Of a stretch of 20,991 nt of DNA, positions 12,426 through 19,742 are shown one piece after another. The stretch lies in NCBI GenBank assembly GCA_021793335.1, contig JAJYSW010000024.1:1-20991 (forward strand). Reading direction: 5' to 3'. Position numbers and translations under genes: made by a program. The notes below the pieces were generated by a model. That model saw only the letters and a list, made by a program, of their open reading frames with translations, was not told the origin of the DNA and did no database searches. Each line of letters begins with the position of its first letter. The stretch's first letter is position 1. This stretch comes from Actinomycetes bacterium. GTDB lineage: Bacteria > Actinomycetota > Actinomycetes > Mycobacteriales > Micromonosporaceae.

Positions 12426-13751
12426 TCAATCAACCGGATTCGGCAGGGCGAGCAGTGCGTGAGCCCGCTCCTTGATGAGCGCGAGCGCTTCCTCGGGGGT
12501 CATCGCGAGAGCATAGACCTGCTGGAGCACGGCGCCGACCTCGTCGTAGATGCGGGCGGCCGATCCGGCGAACCACACCTCGGGGTCGAATTGAACGTTG
12601 TCGACCACACCGGAGTACTCGGCGTTGGGTTCGAGGGACTGGTACTCCTCGCTTTCGGTGACCGGCAGGTACGCCGGCGTGTGGCCGCCGCCCGCCCCCC
12701 AGTCGAAGCTGTGCTTGAGCATCCACGCGGCGTATTGGACGGTGGCCTTGCGGACCGCGGGGTCCCAGCTGTTCTGGTAGGGGAGCACGTAGCCGTGGCT
12801 GTCGCCCTGGGTGCGGCGGTTGCCGTAGAAGTCGGGCATCTCGGCCATGGAGAAGTCGAATCCCTCCGCTTCGCTGAAGGCCCGGAAGCGCACGATCTCC
12901 CAGTTGCCGACCTGGACGAGCCCGGCGGCGCCGTTCTCGAAGTTCGCGGCGGTCTGGCCGCCGTCGGAGATCGTCGGGCACAGCCCTTCCTCGGCCATCC
13001 GGTACAGCGGTTCGATGGCGGCGAGGGCCTTGTCGTCGTCGAGTTCGAAGTCGTCCTCGTGGAAGATCCACTCGCCGTCCTGTTGGCGGTACCAGGCCCA
13101 GAACTGCCGCCATCCGGCGAAGGTGTCCAGGGAGGTGCCGTAGGTGCCGGTGACGTCCTTGACGGCCCGCAGCAGGTCGAAGTATTCCTCGACGCCGTGG
13201 GTCTCCATGAGCGTGCGGTCGGGGGTCAGGACTCCGGCCTGTTCGCAGATGGTCCGGTTGTAGTAATTGACCAGTGCGTGCGTGTCGATCGGGATGCAGT
13301 AGAGCCTGTCCTCGTGGAAGCACTTGTCCCACACGTCCGGCGGGAAGTCCCCAGGGTCGAGGCCGGCCTCGACGATCTCGTCGATCTCGATGGGGGACAG
13401 GAGCGTCTCGGGGGAGAGGCTCTTGAGCCGCGAGACGTGGATCGTGGCGATGTTGGCCGCGTTGCCGCCGGAGGCGCCCATGACGAGTCTGGTGTAGAAC
13501 GGTGTTCCCCAGCCGAAGGTGGTGGCCTGGAGTTCGATGTCAGGGTGTTCCGCGGCGAAGCGCTCGTGCATCTCGGTCATGACCGCGCCGTCGGCGCCGG
13601 CCAAGAGGTTCCATTGGCGTACTTGCGTTTTGCCGCTCAGGGAGTCGGTCAGCGACCCGCATCCCGCCAGGCCGATCCCCGCGGCCGCCGCGGGGATCGA
13701 GAGGAGTGTTCGCCGGGACACCGGTCCCGGAGGTGAGGGATTGCTCGTCAT
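12426..13751 (-). CDS. Sugar-binding lipoprotein of the ABC importer (extracellular solute-binding family 1)
   Basis: The 441-aa precursor starts with a signal carrying twin arginines (VSRRTLLS, Arg13-Arg14), a hydrophobic core and the lipobox LAGC (28-31), so Cys31 should be lipidated after export, perhaps by the Tat route. The mature part has family features: VRQWNLLAGADGAVMTEMHERF at the start, YCIPIDTHALVNYYNR in the hinge region and a late AAGLVQVGNWEI segment, with many Trp/Tyr residues suited to sugar stacking. The specificity cannot be read. ATG 13751 has GGAG about ten bases upstream; longer starts lack both ribosome site and signal peptide logic. The gene heads the operon and is preceded by a LacI-type operator (13815-13828) in a promoter, so sugar-induced derepression is likely. 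No LacI regulator gene is in the window. Confidence 0.92.
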   Translation of the reverse strand: MTSNPSPPGPVSRRTLLSIPAAAAGIGLAGCGSLTDSLSGKTQVRQWNLLAGADGAVMTEMHERFAAEHPDIELQATTFGWGTPFYTRLVMGASGGNAANIATIHVSRLKSLSPETLLSPIEIDEIVEAGLDPGDFPPDVWDKCFHEDRLYCIPIDTHALVNYYNRTICEQAGVLTPDRTLMETHGVEEYFDLLRAVKDVTGTYGTSLDTFAGWRQFWAWYRQQDGEWIFHEDDFELDDDKALAAIEPLYRMAEEGLCPTISDGGQTAANFENGAAGLVQVGNWEIVRFRAFSEAEGFDFSMAEMPDFYGNRRTQGDSHGYVLPYQNSWDPAVRKATVQYAAWMLKHSFDWGAGGGHTPAYLPVTESEEYQSLEPNAEYSGVVDNVQFDPEVWFAGSAARIYDEVGAVLQQVYALAMTPEEALALIKERAHALLALPNPVD

Positions 13752-13783
13752 CGATGCTTCACTCCAATGTGATGTGTTGCCGC

Positions 13784-13804
13784 GGTCACGAGGCTCTCGT
13801 GACC
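13784..13804. repeat. Perfect inverted repeat in the sugar operon leader
   Basis: GGTCACGAG (13784-13792), three bases, and CTCGTGACC (13796-13804) are perfectly complementary. It lies between the presumed start point and the lipoprotein start codon, where it could form an mRNA hairpin or be a second operator. The function is unknown. Confidence 0.6.
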
Positions 13805-13812
13805 ATGGCAAC

Positions 13813-13841
13813 ATTGTTATCGCTAACGCCTCGGGAGTCAA
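13813..13841 (-). promoter_or_regulatory. Sugar operon promoter with LacI-family operator
   Basis: On the - strand TTGACT (13841-13836) is a good -35 box. TAACAA or AACAAT around 13819-13813 is a plausible -10 at 16-17 bp. Between and over them is CGTTAGCGATAACA (13828-13815), matching the actinobacterial LacI-family operator pattern TGTTAnCGnTAACA. A repressor bound there would block polymerase. Operator family is confident; the cognate regulator is not in the window. Confidence 0.65.
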
Positions 13842-13914
13842 GCGCTCCCTGCGCATGACGTTCCGCCAAGGCCCGCGTGAGGCGCCCGGGGCCGAAGCGA
13901 TGCACGACGCGAAA

Positions 13915-13942
13915 AGAGGGGAGGCCCGAAAGCCTCCCCTCT
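13915..13942 (-). terminator. Intrinsic terminator of kgd
   Basis: An 11-bp stem is formed by 13915-13925 and 13932-13942 (AGAGGGGAGGC and its complement) around six bases. On the - strand it is followed by TTT, so it has both stem and T-run. It lies 45 bp beyond the kgd stop. Confidence 0.85.
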
Positions 13943-13987
13943 CTCGTCACTGCTCGCGGCCGGGACGCCGACGCGAGCGGCTCGCCG

Positions 13988-16900
13988 CTACGGGCGCGGC
14001 ATGGCCACGTCGATGAGCGCCTCCTGCTCGACCTCGTGGACCTTCGGCGAACCCGTCGACGGCGCCGCGGCCGCGGGCCGCGAGATGCGGCGCAGGTGCG
14101 TCCCGCCGAGCTCCTCCAGCAGGTTGAGCGCGATGTACGACCACGCGCCCTGGTTGGCCGGCTCCTCTTGCACCCACGCGACGTCCTCCGCCGCCGAGAA
14201 GGAACCCAGCGCGCTGCGCAGTTCCTCGGCCGGCAGCGGGTAGAGCTGCTCGACCCGCAGGAGCGCGGTATCGGTGACGCCGCGCTCCTCGCGCGCCGCG
14301 GCCAGGTCGTAGTACACCTTGCCCGAACACAGCAGGACCTTGCGCACGTCCTCGGGCCGCATCCGGCCGGAGGCGATCGCCGGGTCGGACAGGACCGGCT
14401 GGAAGCGGCCCGACGTGAACTCGTCGAGCTGGCTGACGGCCGACTTGTGGCGCAGCAGCGACTTCGGTGTGAACACCACGAGCGGCTTCTTCACCGGATC
14501 CAGCGCCTGGCGGCGCAGCAGGTGGAAGTAGTTGGCCGGGCTGGTGGAATTGGCGATGCGCATGTTCTCGTCGGCGCACAGTTGCAGGAACCGCTCGATA
14601 CGGCCCGAGGTGTGGTCGGGGCCGGCGCCCTCGTGGCCGTGCGGCAGCAGCAGCGTCACACCCGAGTGCTGGCCCCACTTGGCCTCGCCCGAGGAGACGA
14701 ACTCGTCGATGATGGTCTGGGCTCCGTCGGCGAAGTCGCCGAACTGGGCCTCCCAGAGCACCAGCATGCCCGGGTTCTCCACCGAGTACCCGTATTCGAA
14801 GCCCATGGCCGCGAACTCCGAGAGCAGCGAGTCGTAGACGAAGAACCGCTCGGCGTTCTGACCCAGGTGGGCCAGCGGCGTGTACTCCAGACCGGTCTCC
14901 TGATCGATGACGACGGCGTGGCGCTGCACGAACGTCCCGCGCCTGGAGTCCTGGCCGGCCAGACGCACCGCCTTGTCCTGCATCAGGAGCGACCCGAACG
15001 CGAGGGTCTCGGCGAACGCCCAGTCGATATTGCCCGAAGTGGACATCTCGCTGCGCTTCTCCAGGACCCTGCGGACCGCCTTGTGCGGCTTGAAGCCCTC
15101 CGGAAGCGTGGTGTGCGCCTTGCCGATCATCGCGATGGTCTCGGCGTCGACCGAGGTGTCGATGTCGGCCACCGGCGCGGGCTGGTGACGCCACGGCATC
15201 GGGCCGGTCCGCCCGGACAGGGCCTCCTTGGTCTCCCGGAAGACCCGCTCCAACTGCGCCTGGTAGTCCGCCAGCGCCTCCTCGGCGTCCTCCATGGTGA
15301 TGTCCCCGCGACCGATGAGCGCGCGCGTGTAGAGCTTGCGGACCGACTGCTTGGCATCGATGACCTGGTACATCTGCGGGTTGGTCATCTTCGGGTCGTC
15401 GCCCTCGTTGTGCCCGCGGCGTCGGTAGCAGACCATGTCGATGACGACGTCCTTGCGGAACTGCTGGCGGTAGGCGAAGGCCAGCTTCGCGACCTCGCAG
15501 ACCGCCTCGGGGTCGTCGCCGTTGACGTGGAAGATCGGCGCCTGGATCATCCGGGCCACGTCCGTGCAGTACAGGCTCGAACGCGAGTGGGCCGGGGCCG
15601 TGGTGAAGCCCACCTGGTTGTTGACCACCACGTGGACGGTCCCACCGGTGCGGTAGCCGCGCAACTGCGACAGGTTCAGCGTCTCGGCGACCACGCCCTG
15701 TCCGGCGAAGGCGGCATCGCCGTGGATGACCACCGGCAGCACGGTGAAGCCCTCCTCGCCGAGGTCCAAGCGGTCCTGCTTGGCACGGACTATGCCTTCG
15801 AGGACCGGGTTGACCGCTTCGAGGTGGGAGGGGTTGGCCGTGACCGACACGACGGTCTCGCTCTTGCCGTTCGGCGTGGTGAACCGCCCGGTCATGCCCA
15901 GGTGGTACTTGACGTCGCCCGAACCGCCTATGGTCTTGGGATCGATGTGCCCCTCGAACTCGGTGAAGATCTTCGAGAGCTTCTTGCCGACGATATTGGC
16001 CAGCACGTTCAGCCGCCCGCGGTGGGGCATGCCGATCACGACCTCGTCGAGCCCGGTGTCGGCCGCCGAATGCAGGACTTGATCGAGCAGTGGAATGAGC
16101 GACTCGCCCCCTTCGAGGCTGAAGCGCTTCTGGCCGACGAACTTGGTCTGGAGGAACGTCTCGAACGCCTCGGCCGCATTGAGGCGGCCGAGAATGTGCT
16201 TCTGCGCCTCGACCTTCGGCTTCGCGAACGGCACCTCGATGCGCCGTTGCAGCCAGGCCCGCTCTTCGGGGTCCTGGATGTGCATGTACTCCACGCCCAC
16301 GCGGCGACAGTACGAGTCGCGCAGCACCCCGAGGATGTCGCGCAGCTTCATGCGCTGCTGACCGGCGAAACCGCCGACCGGGAACGTCCGGTCCAGGTCC
16401 CACAGGGTCAGCCCGTGCGAGAGGACGTCGAGGTCGGGGTGGTGGCGGATCTCGTAATGCAGCGGGTTGGTGTCGGCCATGAGGTGGCCGCGGACCCGGT
16501 AGGCGTGGATCAGCTCGATGACGCGGGCGTTCTTGTCGATCTGGCCCTCGTGGGTCTTGGCGACGTCGCGGACCCAGCGCACCGGCTCGTAGGGGATGAG
16601 CAGGCTGCGGAAGATCGAGTCGAAGAAGTCGTCGCCGAGCAGCAGCCGGTGCAGGGTCGCCAGGAACTCGCCGGACTCCGCTCCCTGGATGATGCGGTGG
16701 TCGTACGTCGAGGTGACCGTCATGATCTTCGAGACGCCCAGGTCCGAGAGGGTTTCGTCCGAGGCCCCGGCGAACTCGGCGGGGACCTCCATGGCGCCGA
16801 CGCCGACGATGAGGCCCTGGCCCTGCATCAGCCGCGGCACCGAGTGGACGGTGCCGATGCCGCCCGGGTTCGTCAGCGTCAGGGTCGCCCCGGCGTGGTC

Positions 16901-17761
16901 CTCCATCGTGAGCTTATTGGCCCGGGCCTTGCGGACCAGGTCCTCGTACGCCTGCCAGAACTCGCGGAAGTCCATCGACTCGCAGTCCTTGATCGAGGGC
17001 ACCACCAGGGTGCGCGAGCCGTCCGGCTTCGGAAGGTCGATCGCCAGACCGAGGTTGATGTGCTCGGGGTGCACCACCTGCGGCCTGCCGTCGACGACCT
17101 TGTAGGAGGCGTTCATGCCCCTATGGGCCTTGACCGCCTGGACCAGCGCGTAGCCGATGAGGTGAGTGAAGGAGACCTTCCCGCCCTGGCTGCGCTTGAG
17201 ATGGTTGTTTATGACCACGCGGTTGTCGAACAGGAGCTTCGCCGGCACGGCCCGCACGGAGGTCGCCGTCGGGATCTCCAGCGACGCCTCCATGTTCTGG
17301 GCGACCTTGGCCGCGACGCCTCTGAGCGGTTTCGTCGAGGGGGCGCTTGTCGCGGGAGCATCGGACTCGTTCACGGCGGGCTTCGCCCGCGCGGAGGGCT
17401 CGGCGGGAGGCACGGGCGTCGATGTGCGGCTTGTGGGCGGGACCGCCGGACTTCCTGCGGACGGCTCGGGCACCGCCTCGGACCGCTTCTCCTGCCCGTT
17501 CCGCGACGCGGGCTCGCCCGCCGCGGTGGTCTTGGACACGGATGCGGTCGCCGTCTTCGACGACGCTTCCGCCGCGGGGGTGGCCGCGGCCTTGCTCTCG
17601 CCGTCTGCGATGCCGGCGTTGGCCGGATCACCGCCGAAGAATTCGCGCCATCCGGCGCTGACACTGTCGGGATTTTCGCGATACCGCTCGTACATTTCGT
17701 TGACCAGCCATTCATTGGCTCCGAAATCGGTCAACGGACCGCCCTGAGTCGCACTCGACAC
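13988..17761 (-). CDS. kgd: Multifunctional 2-oxoglutarate dehydrogenase/decarboxylase (E2-E1 fusion, Kgd/OdhA type)
   Basis: This 1257-aa protein carries out the 2-oxoglutarate step of the TCA cycle with thiamine diphosphate. An N-terminal E1-type helix (FGANEWLVNEMYERY, about 13-27) is followed by an Ala/Pro/Ser-rich linker (about 55-145). The E2-like acyltransferase domain (about 145-375) has STYDHRIIQGAESG, where His355 is the catalytic histidine. The E1 domain follows with GMPHRGRLNVLANI, HGDAAFAGQGVV and RRRGHNEGDDP. The C-terminal transketolase-like part ends in ALIDVAMPRP. There is no lipoyl domain, as in mycobacterial Kgd (1231 aa). GTG 17761 is preferred because homologues begin shortly before the FGxNEWLV motif; an in-frame ATG at 17821 is possible but would lie beyond a stable hairpin. 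A weak GAGG lies about ten bases upstream. The gene is alone, with a terminator at 13915-13942. Confidence 0.95.
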   Translation of the reverse strand: MSSATQGGPLTDFGANEWLVNEMYERYRENPDSVSAGWREFFGGDPANAGIADGESKAAATPAAEASSKTATASVSKTTAAGEPASRNGQEKRSEAVPEPSAGSPAVPPTSRTSTPVPPAEPSARAKPAVNESDAPATSAPSTKPLRGVAAKVAQNMEASLEIPTATSVRAVPAKLLFDNRVVINNHLKRSQGGKVSFTHLIGYALVQAVKAHRGMNASYKVVDGRPQVVHPEHINLGLAIDLPKPDGSRTLVVPSIKDCESMDFREFWQAYEDLVRKARANKLTMEDHAGATLTLTNPGGIGTVHSVPRLMQGQGLIVGVGAMEVPAEFAGASDETLSDLGVSKIMTVTSTYDHRIIQGAESGEFLATLHRLLLGDDFFDSIFRSLLIPYEPVRWVRDVAKTHEGQIDKNARVIELIHAYRVRGHLMADTNPLHYEIRHHPDLDVLSHGLTLWDLDRTFPVGGFAGQQRMKLRDILGVLRDSYCRRVGVEYMHIQDPEERAWLQRRIEVPFAKPKVEAQKHILGRLNAAEAFETFLQTKFVGQKRFSLEGGESLIPLLDQVLHSAADTGLDEVVIGMPHRGRLNVLANIVGKKLSKIFTEFEGHIDPKTIGGSGDVKYHLGMTGRFTTPNGKSETVVSVTANPSHLEAVNPVLEGIVRAKQDRLDLGEEGFTVLPVVIHGDAAFAGQGVVAETLNLSQLRGYRTGGTVHVVVNNQVGFTTAPAHSRSSLYCTDVARMIQAPIFHVNGDDPEAVCEVAKLAFAYRQQFRKDVVIDMVCYRRRGHNEGDDPKMTNPQMYQVIDAKQSVRKLYTRALIGRGDITMEDAEEALADYQAQLERVFRETKEALSGRTGPMPWRHQPAPVADIDTSVDAETIAMIGKAHTTLPEGFKPHKAVRRVLEKRSEMSTSGNIDWAFAETLAFGSLLMQDKAVRLAGQDSRRGTFVQRHAVVIDQETGLEYTPLAHLGQNAERFFVYDSLLSEFAAMGFEYGYSVENPGMLVLWEAQFGDFADGAQTIIDEFVSSGEAKWGQHSGVTLLLPHGHEGAGPDHTSGRIERFLQLCADENMRIANSTSPANYFHLLRRQALDPVKKPLVVFTPKSLLRHKSAVSQLDEFTSGRFQPVLSDPAIASGRMRPEDVRKVLLCSGKVYYDLAAAREERGVTDTALLRVEQLYPLPAEELRSALGSFSAAEDVAWVQEEPANQGAWSYIALNLLEELGGTHLRRISRPAAAAPSTGSPKVHEVEQEALIDVAMPRP

Positions 17762-17796
17762 AGCTGAATCGCCTCTTCTTTGCAGACGCTGCGTGG

Positions 17797-17817
17797 ACGG
17801 GGGCGGCAAGCCCCCGT
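17797..17817 (-). promoter_or_regulatory. Hairpin in the kgd 5' leader
   Basis: ACGGGGGC (17797-17804) pairs perfectly with GCCCCCGT (17810-17817) around a five-base loop. It lies 36 bp upstream of the GTG start chosen for kgd. It could be an attenuating structure, an mRNA stabiliser or a protein site; nothing in the sequence decides. The kgd promoter should lie to its right, where TACCGGTA (17850-17857) is a further small palindrome. Confidence 0.4.
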
Positions 17818-17987
17818 TCAAGGGTAACTGTGAAGTGCGGAATATGTAGTACCGGTAACGCTGTTGCGGACCCGATCACTCGCCGGAAGCGGCCTTTCTT
17901 CGACACGGGAGCGCGAGGTCTCCGATGAAACGGTCCGTGCCCAGGGTCGTTGCACGATATCGGTATGGCGGCGGAATCCCCGATGCG

Positions 17988-18004
17988 GGCCCGCTCGCCG
18001 GGCC
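17988..18004 (-). terminator. Possible terminator of the STAS gene
   Basis: GGCCCG (17988-17993) and CGGGCC (17999-18004) form a 6-bp GC stem with a five-base loop, 33 bp beyond the STAS stop codon. A weaker GATTC/GAATC pair lies at 18015-18030. There is no T-run. Confidence 0.4.
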
Positions 18005-18037
18005 ATCGCCCGTCGATTCGTTCGAGAATCACTCGCC

Positions 18038-18397
18038 TTAGGCGGTCTGCGACGCGCTGCGCTCTTTCGTCGTGAAAGTCTCGGTGGGGTCTTCGAGCAG
18101 TTCCTCGGCACCGACGACGGTGAACAGGCGGGTGATGAACCGGTTCGGATTGACCACCGCCAGCTCCACGCCCATCTCGCGTGCGATGCGGTAGGCCACC
18201 ACGATCGTGCCGATACCCGTCGAATCCAGCACCGTCACCTTGGCGACATCGACCCGAATGGCGGTGACACCGCCGGCTTCGAGGGCATTGGTGATGGTTT
18301 CGCGGATCTGCGGGGCCGTCGCATAGTCGACCTCGCCGGCCAACTCGACGGTGACGACCCCGTTCTCGGCCGTTCCGGTCTCGATTGACAGTGTCAT
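18038..18397 (-). CDS. STAS-domain anti-anti-sigma factor
   Basis: The 119-aa protein is a single STAS domain of the SpoIIAA/RsbV type, which binds an RsbW-like anti-sigma factor and frees its sigma factor. The core reads VTVELAGEVDYATAPQIRETI, and VTVLDSTGIGTIV carries the conserved Ser59 that partner kinases phosphorylate. The C-terminus is a short polar tail. The second ATG (18397) is taken as start because AAAGGA is six bases before it but abuts the first ATG (18403). A SigF-like promoter is seen just upstream, which would give feedback in a sigma-regulating loop. Its partner is unknown; the UsfX-like protein encoded at 7563-8015 is one candidate, but the two are 10 kb apart. No sigma or anti-sigma gene is adjacent. 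Confidence 0.9.
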   Translation of the reverse strand: MTLSIETGTAENGVVTVELAGEVDYATAPQIRETITNALEAGGVTAIRVDVAKVTVLDSTGIGTIVVAYRIAREMGVELAVVNPNRFITRLFTVVGAEELLEDPTETFTTKERSASQTA

Positions 18398-18416
18398 CGA
18401 CATTCCTTTCGCGGAG

Positions 18417-18442
18417 ACACCCGGCATTCGCCTATGGCGAAC
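18417..18442 (-). promoter_or_regulatory. SigF/SigB-like promoter of the STAS gene with embedded palindrome
   Basis: On the - strand GTTC (18442-18439), 16 bases, and GGGTGT (18422-18417) approximate the SigF-type pattern GTTT-N15/16-GGGTAT with one mismatch in each box. The start point would fall close to the ribosome site, leaving a leader of about a dozen bases. The spacer overlaps a small palindrome, TTCGCC-TAT-GGCGAA (18427-18441). Sigma assignment is inferred. Confidence 0.4.
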
Positions 18443-18888
18443 GATATGAAAACTACCGATGGTCGCTGAGAGAGAACCGATCGTTGCGATCCCATCGCCG
18501 GTCCGGCATGACGAGGCGTCTGCGGAACCCACGTGAGACCACGGCACTTCAGTGCTGTGGCGATCGCCGTCGGAACAGGAAACACCTCCCAGCGATAGAG
18601 GGCGGCCTCAACGTTTCGATTGAGGAGCAGGCCAAGAGTTCACCTAGCGTTTTCACCTGTCCAGAGTGCCGCACCGACGCGATCGGGGCGCCGCCCTCTG
18701 GTGTCACGGCCCGGGCACCTGCCGTGCCCGGCTGCCACCCTGAAGTCTATCCGACGGTGCCGAGCGACAACAGATCGCGCACGCCGGCAATCTGTGAAAT
18801 CGTGCAGGCGGCCCGCGCGGCAGTGCGGTGCCGCACCGGGCGGCATCGCCGCCGACATCCTGATCCGAGCCCTTCTCGTCTCGATATC
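18443..18888. other. Gene-free region between the STAS gene and the PhoP-like operon
   Basis: No gene is supported: frames on both strands give Arg/Pro/Ser-rich translations without domains or ribosome sites. The stretch is structured. CCGGGCAC (18711-18718) and GTGCCCGG (18724-18731) form an 8-bp hairpin, and GTGCGG-TG-CCGCAC lies at 18823-18836. The 11-mer GTGCCGCACCG occurs at 18666-18676 and 18828-18838. It may hold divergent regulatory sites or a small RNA; I recognise none. Confidence 0.35.
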
Positions 18889-18917
18889 TTGGCGTGACCG
18901 CCCGCCCGACGTATCCT
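18889..18917 (+). promoter_or_regulatory. Probable promoter of the PhoP-like two-component operon
   Basis: TTGGCG (18889-18894) and TATCCT (18912-18917) are separated by 17 bp, close to the primary sigma factor consensus with four of six matches in each box. A start near 18924 would leave a leader of about 100 bases before the response regulator. Confidence 0.45.
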
Positions 18918-19025
18918 CTCCACAGAACGACCCCTGACCGGCGCCGCGTCGACGGCGAGACCGAATCGCGGCCGTCAAGCTGCGCGAAGACGGCTTGCGG
19001 ACCGCGGCTCGACGATCATGTGAAG

Positions 19026-19742
19026 ATGAGGTCCATGCCCCAGTCGAACACCGAGTCCGAGGCCACACTCCTCGTCGTCGAGGACGACGAGAACATCTGT
19101 GAACTGCTCGCCACCTCCCTGCGCTACGCGGGATTCGCCGTCCACGCCGTCGGCACCGGCGAGGAGGCGCTGCGCTCGGTCGCCCGCCACCGCCCCGACC
19201 TGGTCGTCCTCGACGTCAACCTGCCCGATTTCGACGGCTTCGAAGTGGTGCGCCGCCTGCGTTCCGGCTCCGACCACACCCCCGTGCTCTTCCTCACCGC
19301 CCGCGACGCCACCGCCGACACCGTCACCGGCCTCTCCGCCGGCGGTGACGACTACATCACCAAGCCCTTCGCGCTCGAAGAGGTCGTCGCCCGCATCCAC
19401 GCCGTGCTGCGCCGATCCGCAGGCGAGCTGCCCCGCCCCTCGCGCCTCAAATACGCCGACCTCGAACTCGACGAGGAGACCCACGAGGTCTGGCGGGCCG
19501 GCGAGGCCGTGCAGCTCTCGCCCACCGAGTTCAAACTGCTGCGGTACTTCATGATCAACGCCGGGAGAGTGCTCTCCAAGGCCCAGATTCTCGACCACGT
19601 GTGGCGCTATGACTTCCGCGGCGACGACGGCATCGTCGAATCCTATGTCTCCTATCTGCGCCGCAAGGTCGACACCGGCGACCCCAAGCTCATCCAGACG
19701 CTGCGGGGAATCGGTTACGTCCTGCGGGAGCAGCATCGGTGA
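19026..19742 (+). CDS. PhoP-like OmpR-family response regulator
   Basis: The 238-aa protein has a receiver domain (about 13-125) and a winged-helix DNA-binding domain (about 140-235). Acidic residues D20/D21 (VVEDDEN), phosphoacceptor Asp63 (VVLDVNLPD), the LTARD switch and Lys in DDYITKPFAL are all present. The C-terminal domain, with LELDEETHEVWRAG, LSPTEFKLLRYF and LDHVWRYDF...ESYVSYLRRKVDTG, is very close to M. tuberculosis PhoP. It is a DNA-binding transcription factor controlled by the kinase it overlaps. The start is not certain: ATG 19026, ATG 19035 and GTG 19020 are all in frame and none has a good ribosome site; 19026 is a compromise. Orthology to PhoP is plausible but other paralogues are similar, so no symbol is given. 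Confidence 0.9.
   Translation: MRSMPQSNTESEATLLVVEDDENICELLATSLRYAGFAVHAVGTGEEALRSVARHRPDLVVLDVNLPDFDGFEVVRRLRSGSDHTPVLFLTARDATADTVTGLSAGGDDYITKPFALEEVVARIHAVLRRSAGELPRPSRLKYADLELDEETHEVWRAGEAVQLSPTEFKLLRYFMINAGRVLSKAQILDHVWRYDFRGDDGIVESYVSYLRRKVDTGDPKLIQTLRGIGYVLREQHR

Noticed and set aside
12459..13736. Long + strand open frame opposite the sugar-binding lipoprotein gene, and similar ones at 10508-11545 and 11452-12333
   Set aside because: These are shadow frames of the ABC operon in GC-rich DNA, with no domain or ribosome site. The - strand frames have signal peptide, EAA motifs and good ribosome sites.
13877..17767. A 1296-codon open frame running antisense through the whole of kgd
   Set aside because: It is a by-product of strong third-position GC on the other strand. 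Its translation is an Arg/Val/Leu/Asp/His-rich string with no domain, while the opposite strand encodes a complete, recognisable enzyme.
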